Origin: Porticoccus sp. W117
GTDB lineage: Bacteria > Pseudomonadota > Gammaproteobacteria > Pseudomonadales > Porticoccaceae
DNA: 64,000 nt
Assembly (NCBI RefSeq): GCF_030341905.1
Contig: NZ_JATAAF010000007.1
Location: 62,001 to 126,000 of the forward strand
Direction of reading: 5' to 3'
Shown here in pieces: positions 42,256-54,382 of this stretch (position 1 is the stretch's first letter; each line of letters opens with the position of its first letter). The notes under the pieces are model-generated. The model did no database searches. It saw only the letters and a program-made list of their open reading frames with translations, and had not been told where the DNA came from. Made by a program: the position numbers and the translations under genes.

Positions 42256-42948
42256 TTATTTGCCCAGACCGTCGCTGTTTTTACTTTCCAGTTTCCAGAC
42301 AAGCAGTTGCGCCAAGCCTATACAGAGAGGGATCAATCCCAGGCCCATTCCAGGTGTGGCACCGACGATGGTAAAGAAGCCGATAATGCCCAGGCCGACA
42401 CCGATCATTACCAGGCCTTTGTGCAGGTTGCTTTTGGGGTCTTGCTGCCGTTGCAGACCTTGCAAGACTTCGCCGGGAATATCTTTGCCCGAAGCCACGT
42501 AATTGTTGATAGTTTCATGGGTCAGGCGGCGCTTTTTAAATGAGCTGTAAAGCGCTATGGCGACGATAATCACTGGGGCACCCAAGCTGAGTATCACAGC
42601 CACCAGGCCAATTAACATGCCCATGAATGGGGTGTCACCTTCGCTGCCAATCTTGATATTAACTTCGCCCAGCTCTTTCAGCGCCTCTTTGGCGTCGTAA
42701 AGGCCTTCTCGCAGTTCTTCTTTCTCTTCGTCCGAGAGTTCGGATTGTTCTTCTTCAATCTTCTTGCTGATGCGGTCAAACAAGCGATCGATTTTTTCAT
42801 CCTTGCTGCGCTTTTTGCTTTCCTGCTCTTGCAGCGCTAATTCCGTCTGTTCTTCGACAGGTGCTTGCTCCTGTTCTGCCCATGAGGGCGGAACGCAGAT
42901 AACTAACACCAGTAGCAGGGTCAGCAGGGGGGCGGTCAAGGTTTTCAT
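42256..42948 (-). CDS. DUF6249-like membrane protein of the sigma-factor operon
   Basis: Predicted envelope protein, 230 residues: signal peptide (LLTLLLVLVICVPPSWA), a highly charged helical segment (about 25-85, rich in E/K/Q such as SKKRSKDEKIDRLFDRISKK) and three to four transmembrane helices (MGMLIGLVAVILSLGAPVII, LVMIGVGLGIIGFFTIVGAT, GLGLIPLCIGLAQLLVWKL). DUF6249 proteins often sit beside ECF sigma factors as here. ATG 42948 has GAGGAAT upstream. Role unknown; sensing or anti-sigma support is conceivable. Confidence 0.82.
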   Translation of the reverse strand: MKTLTAPLLTLLLVLVICVPPSWAEQEQAPVEEQTELALQEQESKKRSKDEKIDRLFDRISKKIEEEQSELSDEEKEELREGLYDAKEALKELGEVNIKIGSEGDTPFMGMLIGLVAVILSLGAPVIIVAIALYSSFKKRRLTHETINNYVASGKDIPGEVLQGLQRQQDPKSNLHKGLVMIGVGLGIIGFFTIVGATPGMGLGLIPLCIGLAQLLVWKLESKNSDGLGK

Positions 42949-42986
42949 GGTATTCCTCGCAGTCTTTCGGGGTGTTTGCAGGTTGT

Positions 42987-43019
42987 GGGCGATTGTAGCC
43001 GATAAAGCCGCAATCGCCC
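42987..43019. other. Hairpin upstream of the DUF6249-like gene
   Basis: GGGCGATTG (42987-42995) and CAATCGCCC (43011-43019) form perfect 9-bp arms with a 15-nt loop, in the presumed 5' leader of the sigma operon. There is no T-run on the minus strand. Role unknown. Confidence 0.6.
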
Positions 43020-43090
43020 CTTCGAACACTTAGACGCGGGGAAGGTGGGGTTTGGATGCAGGGAAATAAAAATTTTGTTGCGTGTTACGG

Positions 43091-43123
43091 GTTGTGGGTT
43101 TCGCGAAACTCGAAACCCGCAAC
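43091..43123 (-). terminator. Hairpin after tex
   Basis: Arms of 13 bp, GTTGTGGGTTTCG (43091) and CGAAACCCGCAAC (43111), with one wobble and a 7-nt loop, 10 bp past the tex stop on the minus strand. A T-rich run follows about 15 nt later rather than immediately, so it is a weak or atypical terminator. Confidence 0.6.
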
Positions 43124-43132
43124 TCGAAACGT

Positions 43133-45472
43133 TTAAAGACGCTTGCCCTTGTTGTTTTGCGCTTTAGCAAACAGCGCCGCCATTGTGCCGGAGGCCTGTG
43201 GTTGCTGGCGATTCTGGGGCTTGTTCTGGCGCGGTTTGCCAGCATTGCGACTTTGTGGTTGGCGTTTGTTGTTTTCCCCCGGTTGGTCATCCAGACGCAT
43301 AGACAGGCCAATGCGTTTGCGGGGGATATCCACTTCCATCACTTTCACTTTGACGATGTCGCCGGTTTTTACCACTTTGCGGGGGTCTTCCACAAAGCTG
43401 TGGGAGAGGGCGGAGATATGCACCAGACCGTCCTGGTGAACACCGATATCCACAAAGGCGCCAAAGTTGGCCACATTGGTGACAGTGCCTTCTAACACCA
43501 TACCCGGTTCCAGGTCTTTCAGGGTTTCCACTCCTTCCATAAAGGTGGCGGCCTTGAATTCCGGGCGTGGGTCGCGGCCGGGTTTGTCCAGCTCTTTGAT
43601 AATGTCGGTGACGGTGGGAATGCCGAATTGATCGTCGGTGTAATCCACCGCTTTGAGGCTGCGCAGTGTGGCGCTGTCGCCCAACAGTAGCTTGACGTCT
43701 TTGCCTTGCTTGTTGGCAATGCGTTCAACCACCTGATAGGACTCCGGGTGAACCGCTGAACTGTCCAGTGGGTTGTCGCCGTTGGCAATGCGCAGGAAGC
43801 CGGCGGCCTGCTCAAAGGTTTTGTCCCCCAGGCGGGGCACCTTTTTCAGTTCTTTGCGGCTTTTGAATACGCCGTTGGCGTCCCGGTAGGTGACGATATT
43901 GTCGGCGATGGTCTGGTTAAGGCCGGAGACACGACGTAGCAAGGCGGCGGAGGCGGTGTTTACTTCCACACCCACGGCGTTTACGCAGTCTTCCACCACA
44001 GCGTCCAGGCTTTGCGCCAGTTGGCTCTGGCTAACATCGTGTTGGTATTGGCCGACACCGATGGATTTGGGTTCGATTTTTACCAGCTCCGCCAGTGGGT
44101 CTTGCAGGCGGCGGCCGATAGATACCGCACCGCGAATGGTGACGTCCAGGTCGGGAAATTCTTTGGCGGCAAATTCGGAGGCAGAGTAAACAGAAGCACC
44201 GGCTTCGCTCACCATAATTTTTTGCAGCTTCAGCTCTGGGTGGCGTTTGATCAGATCGCCAGCGAGCTTGTCTGTTTCACGGGAAGCGGTGCCGTTGCCG
44301 ATAGCCACCAGCTCAATACTGTGGGCTGCTGCCAACTTGGCCAATACGGCAATGGATTGATCCCACTGGTTTTTCGGCGCGTGGGGGAAGATGGCGCCGT
44401 GATCCACCAGTTTGCCGGTGGCATCGATCACCGCCACCTTTACGCCGGTACGCAGACCAGGGTCGAGGGCAATTGTGGCTTTCAGTCCAGCAGGGGCGGC
44501 CAGCAGCAGGTCTTTCAGGTTTTCGGCAAAAACAGTAATGGCTTCAGTTTCCGCTTGCTGGCGCAAGTCGCCCAGCAAGTCAGTTTCGATATGGGAATGC
44601 AGCTTGACTCGCCAGGTCCAGCGCACCACTTCGCTCAGCCACTTATCAGCCGGGCGGCTCTGGTCAGCAATATTAAAATGGCTGGCGATGCGAGTTTCGC
44701 AGGGGTGCTTAACCAGCGGACTGGCGTTTTCCGGCTGCGGTAAGTCCACCTTGATATGTAAAAAGCCTTCGCGACGGCCGCGGAACATGGCCAGCGCTCG
44801 GTGAGACGGTGTCTTTTTCAGAGGTTCACTGTGCTCAAAGTAGTCAGAGTACTTGCTGCCTTCCTGCTCCTTCCCCGGCGCAACCGTGCTGTTTAAAACA
44901 CCTTGATCCAGAATTTGCTGGCGCAACTGACCCAGCAGCTCGGCATCTTCGCTGAAGCGTTCCATCAAAATAAATTTGGCACCATCCAGAGCGGCCTTGG
45001 TATCGTCAATTTTGTGGTCGGGGTTCAGGTAGCTCGTCGCTTCGGTTTCTGGTTCCAGGCTGGGGTCGTTAAACAGCGCATCTGCCAACGGTTCCAGGCC
45101 CGCCTCGATGGCAATCTGACCCTTAGTGCGACGCTTGGGCTTGTAGGGTAAATAAAGGTCTTCCAGACGGGTTTTGGTGTCTGCAGAGAGAATGCTGGTT
45201 TTCAGCTCCGGGGTCAGTTTGCCCTGTTCTTCGATGCTGTTAAGGATGGTGCCTCGGCGCTCTTCCATTTCACGCAGGTAAACAAGGCGATCCTGCAAGG
45301 TGCGCAACTGGCTGTCGTCCAGGCCGCCGGTGACCTCTTTGCGGTAGCGAGAAATAAAAGGCACGGTGGCGCCTTCGTCCAGCAGTTCTACCGCAGCGTC
45401 TACCTGGCGGGTGGTGACGCTGAGTTCGTTGGCAATGGTGTCGACAATGGATTTCAGGGTTGCTGCAGACAT
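43133..45472 (-). CDS. tex: Tex family RNA-binding protein (YhgF)
   Basis: Tex is a nucleic-acid-binding transcription accessory protein, 779 residues here. Order: N-terminal helix-turn-helix region ([30 protein letters not shown]), YqgF-like RNase H fold ([20 protein letters not shown]), helix-hairpin-helix repeats ([20 protein letters not shown]) and a C-terminal S1 domain ([20 protein letters not shown], then [15 protein letters not shown]), ending in a basic QN-rich tail. ATG 45472 (MSAATLKSI) matches the family start; the frame runs to 45520 without support. Ribosome site is weak. Divergent from the methyltransferase gene. Confidence 0.95.
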   Translation of the reverse strand: MSAATLKSIVDTIANELSVTTRQVDAAVELLDEGATVPFISRYRKEVTGGLDDSQLRTLQDRLVYLREMEERRGTILNSIEEQGKLTPELKTSILSADTKTRLEDLYLPYKPKRRTKGQIAIEAGLEPLADALFNDPSLEPETEATSYLNPDHKIDDTKAALDGAKFILMERFSEDAELLGQLRQQILDQGVLNSTVAPGKEQEGSKYSDYFEHSEPLKKTPSHRALAMFRGRREGFLHIKVDLPQPENASPLVKHPCETRIASHFNIADQSRPADKWLSEVVRWTWRVKLHSHIETDLLGDLRQQAETEAITVFAENLKDLLLAAPAGLKATIALDPGLRTGVKVAVIDATGKLVDHGAIFPHAPKNQWDQSIAVLAKLAAAHSIELVAIGNGTASRETDKLAGDLIKRHPELKLQKIMVSEAGASVYSASEFAAKEFPDLDVTIRGAVSIGRRLQDPLAELVKIEPKSIGVGQYQHDVSQSQLAQSLDAVVEDCVNAVGVEVNTASAALLRRVSGLNQTIADNIVTYRDANGVFKSRKELKKVPRLGDKTFEQAAGFLRIANGDNPLDSSAVHPESYQVVERIANKQGKDVKLLLGDSATLRSLKAVDYTDDQFGIPTVTDIIKELDKPGRDPRPEFKAATFMEGVETLKDLEPGMVLEGTVTNVANFGAFVDIGVHQDGLVHISALSHSFVEDPRKVVKTGDIVKVKVMEVDIPRKRIGLSMRLDDQPGENNKRQPQSRNAGKPRQNKPQNRQQPQASGTMAALFAKAQNNKGKRL

Positions 45473-45578
45473 AGGTAAAGCGGGCCGTTTGGAAATAGAA
45501 AGGCGGCGATTATTAACCAAACCGGTGGCATCAGGTAGTCTTGTATTTGCCCGGTAACTGTGTTTTTACTGCACAACC

Positions 45579-46229
45579 ATGAGTCCTACCTATTGCCCAC
45601 TTTGTCATAGCCCTGATATTCAGTCCTACAGCCGGGATAAAAGCCGCCACTACCTGAATTGCCAACAGTGCCAGCTGGTGTTTGTGCCCACTGAACAACA
45701 CCTGAGTGCCGAGCAAGAGAAAGCGGTATACGACCTCCATCAAAACGAGATCCACGATGCTGGCTATCGCCGTTTTTTAAGTCGCCTTTACACACCATTG
45801 ATAGAGCGTTTGCCTGCGGGCGCTCAGGGGCTGGATTTTGGCTGTGGCCCCGGCCCGGCGCTGGCGGAAATGTTTCGTGAAGTGTGCTATCCAGTCAATC
45901 TGTATGATTGTTTTTACCATCCCAACCGAAACGCTCTGGAAAAACAGTACGATTTTATTGTCGCTACCGAGGTGGTGGAGCACTTGTCACAGCCGGGGTT
46001 GGAGCTTCAGCGCCTGTGGCAACTGCTAAAACCGAATGGTTGGCTGGGGCTGATGACCAAACTGGTTATCGACCTAGAGGCTTTTAACAGTTGGCACTAC
46101 AAAAACGATTTAACCCATATCTGCTTCTTCAGTCGTGCCACATTCGTCTGGCTGGCGGGGCAGTGGGGCGCTACGGTGGAATTTGCCGGTAGTGATGTCA
46201 TTTTGTTGCACAAACCAGCGGCTGAATAA
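45579..46229 (+). CDS. Zinc-ribbon class I SAM methyltransferase
   Basis: Predicted methyltransferase of 216 residues. An N-terminal four-cysteine zinc ribbon (YCPLCHSPDI...LNCQQCQLVF) precedes the SAM-binding motif I LDFGCGPGPALAEMF and post-motif region IVATEVVEHLSQPGLELQRL. Family members methylate varied small molecules or proteins; the substrate is not evident. ATG 45579. Adjacent to tex (divergent) and fadB (same strand, 121 bp later), with no functional link seen. Confidence 0.85.
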   Translation: MSPTYCPLCHSPDIQSYSRDKSRHYLNCQQCQLVFVPTEQHLSAEQEKAVYDLHQNEIHDAGYRRFLSRLYTPLIERLPAGAQGLDFGCGPGPALAEMFREVCYPVNLYDCFYHPNRNALEKQYDFIVATEVVEHLSQPGLELQRLWQLLKPNGWLGLMTKLVIDLEAFNSWHYKNDLTHICFFSRATFVWLAGQWGATVEFAGSDVILLHKPAAE

Positions 46230-46350
46230 AACCACTGAGTCACAAACAAGGTAGCCAATATTTACGAAACCGTGGTCGTATTTCTGGTCACGGAAGGGAA
46301 ATTCCCCTTACACTCAACCCGTTATAACAGAAACCCGATGGAAACCAGTT

Positions 46351-49697
<3,347 letters not shown>

Positions 49698-49734
49698 TTT
49701 GAACCATTGGCGTGAAAACCATCTACTACTTGGG

Positions 49735-49805
49735 TTTCCAGACACGCTGTAAACGCTTCCCAGTGCGCTCCTTGGCCGCTATCCCTGCGGCCAAAGGTCT
49801 GGAAA
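49735..49805 (-). repeat. Nested inverted-repeat element, copy G (short or degenerate)
   Basis: Outer arms of only 9 bp (TTTCCAGAC at 49735-49743, GTCTGGAAA ending 49805) enclose the hairpin TTGGCCGC/GCGGCCAA and a changed linker. It shares 34 identical bases (49768-49801) with copy C (21881-21914). It lies 38 bp after fadA. Confidence 0.88.
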
Positions 49806-49855
49806 GGCACCGCCGGCTCCTGATTGCCACACAACCCAACAAACCGAACTCAAAC

Positions 49856-49886
49856 AAAAACGCCCCACCAATTGGCGGGGCGTTTT
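49856..49886. terminator. Bidirectional terminator between fadA and the small lipoprotein gene
   Basis: AAAACGCCCC (from 49857) and GGGGCGTTTT (ending 49886) form a strong stem, with a palindromic CCAATTGG centre, T-run on both strands. It serves fadBA on plus and the lipoprotein gene on minus, which ends 18 bp away. Confidence 0.92.
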
Positions 49887-49903
49887 AAGGTCAGTATGTT
49901 ATT

Positions 49904-50224
49904 TTACTGCGGGTGACCCAGCTCATTGAGCTTATCGCCAAGCTCGTCGGCTTTCTCTTCGGCAGCGTCTTTCATTTCTTCTATCTTATCTTCTGCGGCT
50001 TCTTGGACTTCCTCTACTTTCTCTTTGGCTGCGTCCATGGCTTCCTCACCGGCGGCCTTACCTTGCTCAACCAGATCGTTGGCGGTGTTGGCCGCATCCT
50101 GAGCGCTGCTTTCAATGCTGCTGGCTGCTTCATTGGATGATGTATTGGTGGTGCTGTCGCCGCTGCATGCGGTGAGCAGGGCTGCCAAACCAATAAAAGT
50201 CATAAAAGTGATTAAGTTTTTCAT
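49904..50224 (-). CDS. Small helical lipoprotein
   Basis: Lipoprotein of 106 residues with lipobox LLTAC (Cys20, Ser at +2) and then a low-complexity helical segment rich in A, E, D and K (QDAANTANDLVEQGKAAGEE, MDAAKEKVEEVQEAAEDKIE) that should form a coiled coil. This resembles small periplasmic or outer-membrane lipoproteins of the YtxH/apolipophorin-like sort; function unknown. ATG 50224 has GGGGATAACC upstream and is preferred over the in-frame ATG at 50236. Separated from fadA by a shared terminator. Confidence 0.85.
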   Translation of the reverse strand: MKNLITFMTFIGLAALLTACSGDSTTNTSSNEAASSIESSAQDAANTANDLVEQGKAAGEEAMDAAKEKVEEVQEAAEDKIEEMKDAAEEKADELGDKLNELGHPQ

Positions 50225-50317
50225 GGTTATCCCCATTGTAATCAGTTTGTTACATTTAAAACCTCGCCTGTCTTCGCAGGCCTGTTTGCACCTGAATCCT
50301 AGCTGAAAATTGAGCGG

Positions 50318-50346
50318 TTGCCCAGTGGCAGTGCCTGTGGCAAAAT
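50318..50346 (+). promoter_or_regulatory. Promoter of tRNA-Leu
   Basis: TTGCCC (50318-50323), 17-nt spacer, CAAAAT (50341-50346). The transcript would start about 50353. A GCCCCC/GGGGGC hairpin with T6 in its loop (50349-50368) overlaps the start region; significance unknown. Confidence 0.55.
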
Positions 50347-50392
50347 CTGCCCCCTTTTTTGCGGGGGCCTAACCGCCAGGCTGCCGTAAAGC

Positions 50393-50477
<85 letters not shown>

Positions 50478-50531
50478 TTTTATCGGGCCTCCACGGCCTT
50501 ACATGAGAAAGCAATACGCTAGAGGAACAAC

Positions 50532-51875
50532 ATGCAGGTTTCCATTGAAACAACTTCCGGCCTTGAACGTCGCCTGACCGTAGAGGTTCCCGCCGAGCGC
50601 ATCGACAGTGCCGTAGACGCCCGTCTGCAAAAAGAGGCCAAGACCATCAAAATGAATGGCTTCCGCAAGGGCAAGGTGCCTTTCAAGGTGGTTAAGCAGC
50701 GTTACGGCAAGTACGTGCGTCAGGAAGTTATGGGCGAAGTAGTGAGCCAGTCTTTCTACGAAGCGGTTTCACAGGAAAAACTGCGCCCGGCGGGCCAGCC
50801 GTCTTTTGAACCCCTGAAAGGTGAAGAAGGCGAAAACCTGGAGTATGTAGCTACTTTTGAGGTTTATCCTGAGGTGGCGCTGGGAGATCTGTCCAAAATT
50901 GAGGTGTCGAAGCCGGTGGCGGAAGTCAACGATGAAGACATCGATAAAATGATTTCTGTATTGCGTGAACAACAGTCCAGCTGGAGTGCCGTTGAGCGCG
51001 CCGCGGAAGACGGCGATCAGGCCAATATCGATTTCACCGGCACCAAAGACGGTGAAGAGTTCGCCGGTGGTAAAGGTGAAGGTTACAACATCGTTCTGGG
51101 CTCCAAGCAGATGATCCCGGGTTTTGAAGACGCCATCGTTGGCATGTCTGTCGGTGACGAGAAAACCGTACCGTTGACCTTTCCGGAGGACTACCACGCG
51201 GAAGAGCTGAAAGGCGCCGACGTTGAGTTTGCTATCAAACTGAACGAAGTGTCTGAGCGTCAGCTGGCTGAGCTAAATGACGAGTTCTTCGTCGCCTATG
51301 GTGTTAGTGAAGGCGGTGAGGAGAAATTCCGTGAGGAAGTGCGCAACAATATGGAGCGCGAGCTGAAAAACGCCGTCAACAACAAAGTGAAAAACCGGGT
51401 GATGGAAGAACTGGCCAAGCTGCACGAAGTGGAGCTGCCAAAATCACTGGTGAGCGGAGAGATTCAAGGCCTCAAACAGCAGATGTTGCAACAGTACGGC
51501 GGTGGCCAGCAGCAGAATATTGACCTGTCTGTATTGCCGGACGACATGTTCCAGGCTCAGGCAGAGCGTCGCGTTACCCTGGGGCTGATTGTTGCCGAAG
51601 TAGTAAAAGCCAACGAAATCAGCGCCGATGCTGATCGCGTACGTGCCCAGGTGGACGAAATCGCCAGCACTTACGAGCAGCCGGAGCAAGTGGTTGAGTA
51701 CTACTACGCCAATCCACAACTGCTGGATGGCATTCAGTCTGCGGTACTGGAAGAGCAGGTAGTGGAGCACATTCTGGAAGGTGCCAACGTGAAGGAAGAG
51801 GCGGTTTCCTATGAAGATGCGCTGAAGCCAGATGCTCAACCGCAGGCAGAAGCGTCGGAACAAGCCGACGACTGA
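50532..51875 (+). CDS. tig: Trigger factor
   Basis: Ribosome-associated chaperone with peptidyl-prolyl isomerase activity, 447 residues. Domains: N-terminal ribosome-binding domain with signature GFRKGKVPFKVVKQRYG (about 37-53), FKBP-type PPIase (about 150-240; NIDFTGTKDGEEFAGGKGEG) and C-terminal chaperone cradle, ending in an acidic tail (ASEQADD). ATG 50532 has AGAGGAACAAC upstream. First of tig-clpP-clpX-lon; a strong terminator follows, so clpP has its own promoter. Confidence 0.97.
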   Translation: MQVSIETTSGLERRLTVEVPAERIDSAVDARLQKEAKTIKMNGFRKGKVPFKVVKQRYGKYVRQEVMGEVVSQSFYEAVSQEKLRPAGQPSFEPLKGEEGENLEYVATFEVYPEVALGDLSKIEVSKPVAEVNDEDIDKMISVLREQQSSWSAVERAAEDGDQANIDFTGTKDGEEFAGGKGEGYNIVLGSKQMIPGFEDAIVGMSVGDEKTVPLTFPEDYHAEELKGADVEFAIKLNEVSERQLAELNDEFFVAYGVSEGGEEKFREEVRNNMERELKNAVNNKVKNRVMEELAKLHEVELPKSLVSGEIQGLKQQMLQQYGGGQQQNIDLSVLPDDMFQAQAERRVTLGLIVAEVVKANEISADADRVRAQVDEIASTYEQPEQVVEYYYANPQLLDGIQSAVLEEQVVEHILEGANVKEEAVSYEDALKPDAQPQAEASEQADD

Positions 51876-51893
51876 TAGCTGGTGGATGTATGG

Positions 51894-51927
51894 AAAGGCG
51901 AGCTGGTAATACCAGCTCGCCTTTTTT
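51894..51927 (+). terminator. Rho-independent terminator after tig
   Basis: AAAGGCGAGCTGG (51894-51906) and CCAGCTCGCCTTTTTT (51912-51927) form a perfect stem with a short TAATA loop and six T, 19 bp past the tig stop. Confidence 0.95.
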
Positions 51928-52029
51928 GTAATCTGTAGATTCTGTGCGTTCCCTTTGCCCGGCAACAGGGCTAAAATGCCTCAACTTCCATGCCCTGCGC
52001 CTTCCAAGTTCTTACCAGGATATTAAAGA

Positions 52030-52665
52030 ATGATAAATAAAGTTCCTCCTTTTGCTAATAATCCACTAGATGTACAAAATGTCGGCCTGGTGCCCATGGT
52101 GGTGGAGCAAACTTCCCGCGGCGAGCGCTCCTACGATATTTACTCCCGCCTGCTGAAAGAGCGGGTAATCTTCCTGGTGGGCCCGGTGGAAGACCACATG
52201 GCCAACCTGATTGTGGCGCAAATGTTGTTCCTGGAATCTGAGAACCCGGACAAAGACATCCACCTTTACATCAACTCACCCGGCGGCTCGGTAACTGCTG
52301 GCCTGTCCATCTACGACACCATGCAGTTTATCAAGCCGGATGTGAGCACCATGTGCATTGGTCAGGCGGCCAGTATGGGTGCCTTCCTGTTGTCGGCGGG
52401 TGCTGAAGGTAAGCGCTATGGACTGCCCAATTGCCGTACCATGATTCACCAGCCCAGCGGTGGTGCCCAGGGGCAGGCTACAGATATTCAGATTCAGGCC
52501 GAAGAAATACTAAAGCTGAAGCAACGCCTTAATGAAATCATGGCCAAACATACTGGTCAGGAGCTTGATAAAATCGTTGCTGATACCGAGCGAGACAACT
52601 TTATGAGCGCTCAGGAGTCCATGGAATATGGTCTGATTGATCAGGTTCTGGACAAGCGCCCTTAG
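52030..52665 (+). CDS. clpP: ATP-dependent Clp protease proteolytic subunit ClpP
   Basis: Serine protease subunit forming a tetradecamer capped by ClpX (next gene) or ClpA. 211 residues with propeptide-like N-terminus and catalytic Ser115 in GQAASMGAF, His140 in RTMIHQPSG and Asp189 in ADTERDNF, all intact. [16 protein letters not shown] is the hydrophobic dimer region. ATG 52030. A 93-bp gap separates it from clpX. Confidence 0.97.
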   Translation: MINKVPPFANNPLDVQNVGLVPMVVEQTSRGERSYDIYSRLLKERVIFLVGPVEDHMANLIVAQMLFLESENPDKDIHLYINSPGGSVTAGLSIYDTMQFIKPDVSTMCIGQAASMGAFLLSAGAEGKRYGLPNCRTMIHQPSGGAQGQATDIQIQAEEILKLKQRLNEIMAKHTGQELDKIVADTERDNFMSAQESMEYGLIDQVLDKRP

Positions 52666-52758
52666 AATCGCTAGTCTGGTTCCAATTGTCTTGATAATGT
52701 TTTTGTAACATTTTGTTTTATAAAGATTTTTCTACAGCTTGAATGCGGGAAATACAGT

Positions 52759-54048
52759 ATGACCAAAGAAACCACAGGCGACGACGACAACGGCAAGCTG
52801 CTGTATTGTTCGTTCTGCGGTAAAAGTCAGCACGAAGTGCGCAAACTGATCGCCGGTCCTTCGGTGTTCATTTGCGACGAGTGTGTCGACCTTTGTAACG
52901 ACATCATCTCCGAGGAAGTTCAGGAGACAGAAGGGGAACCGGTTCGCGACGAGCTGCCCACTCCAGCGGAAATCAATGGCTCTCTGGACCAGTACGTTAT
53001 CGGCCAGAAGCGCGCCAAGAAGATTCTCTCCGTAGCGGTCTACAACCACTACAAGCGCTTGCAGAGCGACGGCAAAGGTTTTAACGGCGACGTTGAGCTG
53101 GGCAAGAGTAATATCCTGCTGGTGGGCCCAACCGGTAGCGGTAAAACCCTGTTGGCTGACACACTTGCCCGCTTGCTGGATGTGCCCTTTACCATTGCTG
53201 ACGCTACCACCCTGACCGAAGCGGGTTATGTGGGTGAGGATGTTGAGAACATCATCCAGAAGCTGCTGCAACGCTGTGATTACGATGTGGAGAAGGCTCA
53301 GCGAGGCATTGTTTACATCGATGAGATCGACAAGATCTCCCGCAAGTCAGACAACCCATCTATTACCCGTGACGTTTCTGGCGAAGGCGTTCAGCAGGCG
53401 CTGTTGAAACTGATTGAAGGTACCGTTGCTTCGGTTCCTCCTCAGGGCGGCCGCAAGCATCCTCAGCAGGAATTCCTGCAGGTGGACACTTCCAATATCC
53501 TGTTTATTTGTGGTGGCGCTTTTGCCGGCCTGGAAAAGGTAATTCGCGAACGCTCGGAGAAAGGTGGTATCGGCTTTAGTGCTGAAGTGAAGTCGAAAGA
53601 TGAGCAGGCGAGCATCGGAGCAACTCTGGCAGATGTGGAGCCAGACGATCTGGTGCGCTTTGGTTTGATCCCTGAGTTTGTTGGTCGCCTGCCAGTAACT
53701 GCCACTCTGGAAGAGCTGGATAAAGACGCTCTGGTCAGCATTCTGGTGGAACCCAAGAATTCTCTCAGCAAGCAATACGGTGCGCTGTTTGAGATGGAAG
53801 GGGTGGAGCTGGATATTCGTGCCGACGCTCTGGAAGCCATCGCAGAGAAAGCCCTGGAACGCAAAACTGGCGCCCGTGGCCTGCGCTCCATTATGGAAAA
53901 CACCCTGCTGGAAACCATGTACGACATTCCCTCCAAAGAGAATGTGCGCAAAGTGGTCATTGATGCGGCGGTGATTTCTGGTGAGTCTGAACCGTTGTTG
54001 GTTTACGAGACTGTAGAGCAACCCAAGGCGGCAGGTAGCGAAGAATAA
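52759..54048 (+). CDS. clpX: ATP-dependent Clp protease ATP-binding subunit ClpX
   Basis: AAA+ unfoldase for ClpP, 429 residues. N-terminal zinc-binding domain ([25 protein letters not shown]), Walker A GPTGSGKT, Walker [11 protein letters not shown], pore loop AGYVGED and RKH-type loop [19 protein letters not shown] are present, as is the IGF-like ClpP-contact region ([12 protein letters not shown]). ATG 52759. Followed by its own terminator and nested repeat H before lon. Confidence 0.97.
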   Translation: MTKETTGDDDNGKLLYCSFCGKSQHEVRKLIAGPSVFICDECVDLCNDIISEEVQETEGEPVRDELPTPAEINGSLDQYVIGQKRAKKILSVAVYNHYKRLQSDGKGFNGDVELGKSNILLVGPTGSGKTLLADTLARLLDVPFTIADATTLTEAGYVGEDVENIIQKLLQRCDYDVEKAQRGIVYIDEIDKISRKSDNPSITRDVSGEGVQQALLKLIEGTVASVPPQGGRKHPQQEFLQVDTSNILFICGGAFAGLEKVIRERSEKGGIGFSAEVKSKDEQASIGATLADVEPDDLVRFGLIPEFVGRLPVTATLEELDKDALVSILVEPKNSLSKQYGALFEMEGVELDIRADALEAIAEKALERKTGARGLRSIMENTLLETMYDIPSKENVRKVVIDAAVISGESEPLLVYETVEQPKAAGSEE

Positions 54049-54068
54049 AGCTACTCCGCAAGCAATCG

Positions 54069-54103
54069 AAAATGCCAGTCAGCGAAAGCGGCTGGCATTT
54101 TTT
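54069..54103 (+). terminator. Rho-independent terminator after clpX
   Basis: AAAATGCCAG (54069-54078) and CTGGCATTTTTT (54092-54103) pair around a GAAA-containing loop, 20 bp past clpX. Ends the clpPX transcript before nested repeat H. Confidence 0.93.
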
Positions 54104-54179
54104 ATATCTCTCTGTTTTGGAGCCGAGCATGGGCAGGCTGTGCCGAAATGTATCGATTCTCCTCGATATAAGCTATCGG

Positions 54180-54273
54180 CTCTTAGCCACCTTCTGTGAC
54201 CGTGGCCAGCAGGGATGCTGGCGACGAGCCTCCACGGATGGATTTACGGCGTGTCACAGAAGGTGGCTAAGGG
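54180..54273 (+). repeat. Nested inverted-repeat element, copy H
   Basis: Outer arms 54180-54200 and 54253-54273 pair over 21 bp with a single U-G wobble. Inner hairpin GCCAGC-AGGGAT-GCTGGC (54205-54222), then TCCACGGATGGA (54231-54242), which keeps pairing although both arms differ from TACA/TGTA in other copies. It lies between the clpX terminator and the lon promoter; the 334-bp gap is thereby explained. Confidence 0.95.
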
Positions 54274-54325
54274 GTGGTGGCGACGACTACGGCAAGAATA
54301 CTTCCAAAAAATCTTTAGAAGCCGG

Positions 54326-54353
54326 TTGATATAACCCTGCAAAATCCCCATAT
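54326..54353 (+). promoter_or_regulatory. Heat-shock (sigma-32-like) promoter of lon
   Basis: TTGATA (54326-54331), 14-nt spacer, CCCCATAT (54346-54353). CCCCATNT with 13-14 nt spacing to a TTGAAA-like −35 is the sigma-32 consensus, and lon is a classic heat-shock gene. Confidence 0.8.
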
Positions 54354-54382
54354 TGCATAGCATGTGCAGTAGAGGTTAAGTG

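Noticed and set aside
46230-46350. Possible FadR or PsrA operator before fadB
   Set aside because: GGTCGTATTTCTGGTC-like sequence has direct, not inverted, half-sites and does not match either consensus.
52680-52735. AATGTT-AACATT hairpin before clpX as terminator
   Set aside because: The stem is short and AT-only; it is at most a weak structure in an AT-rich promoter region.
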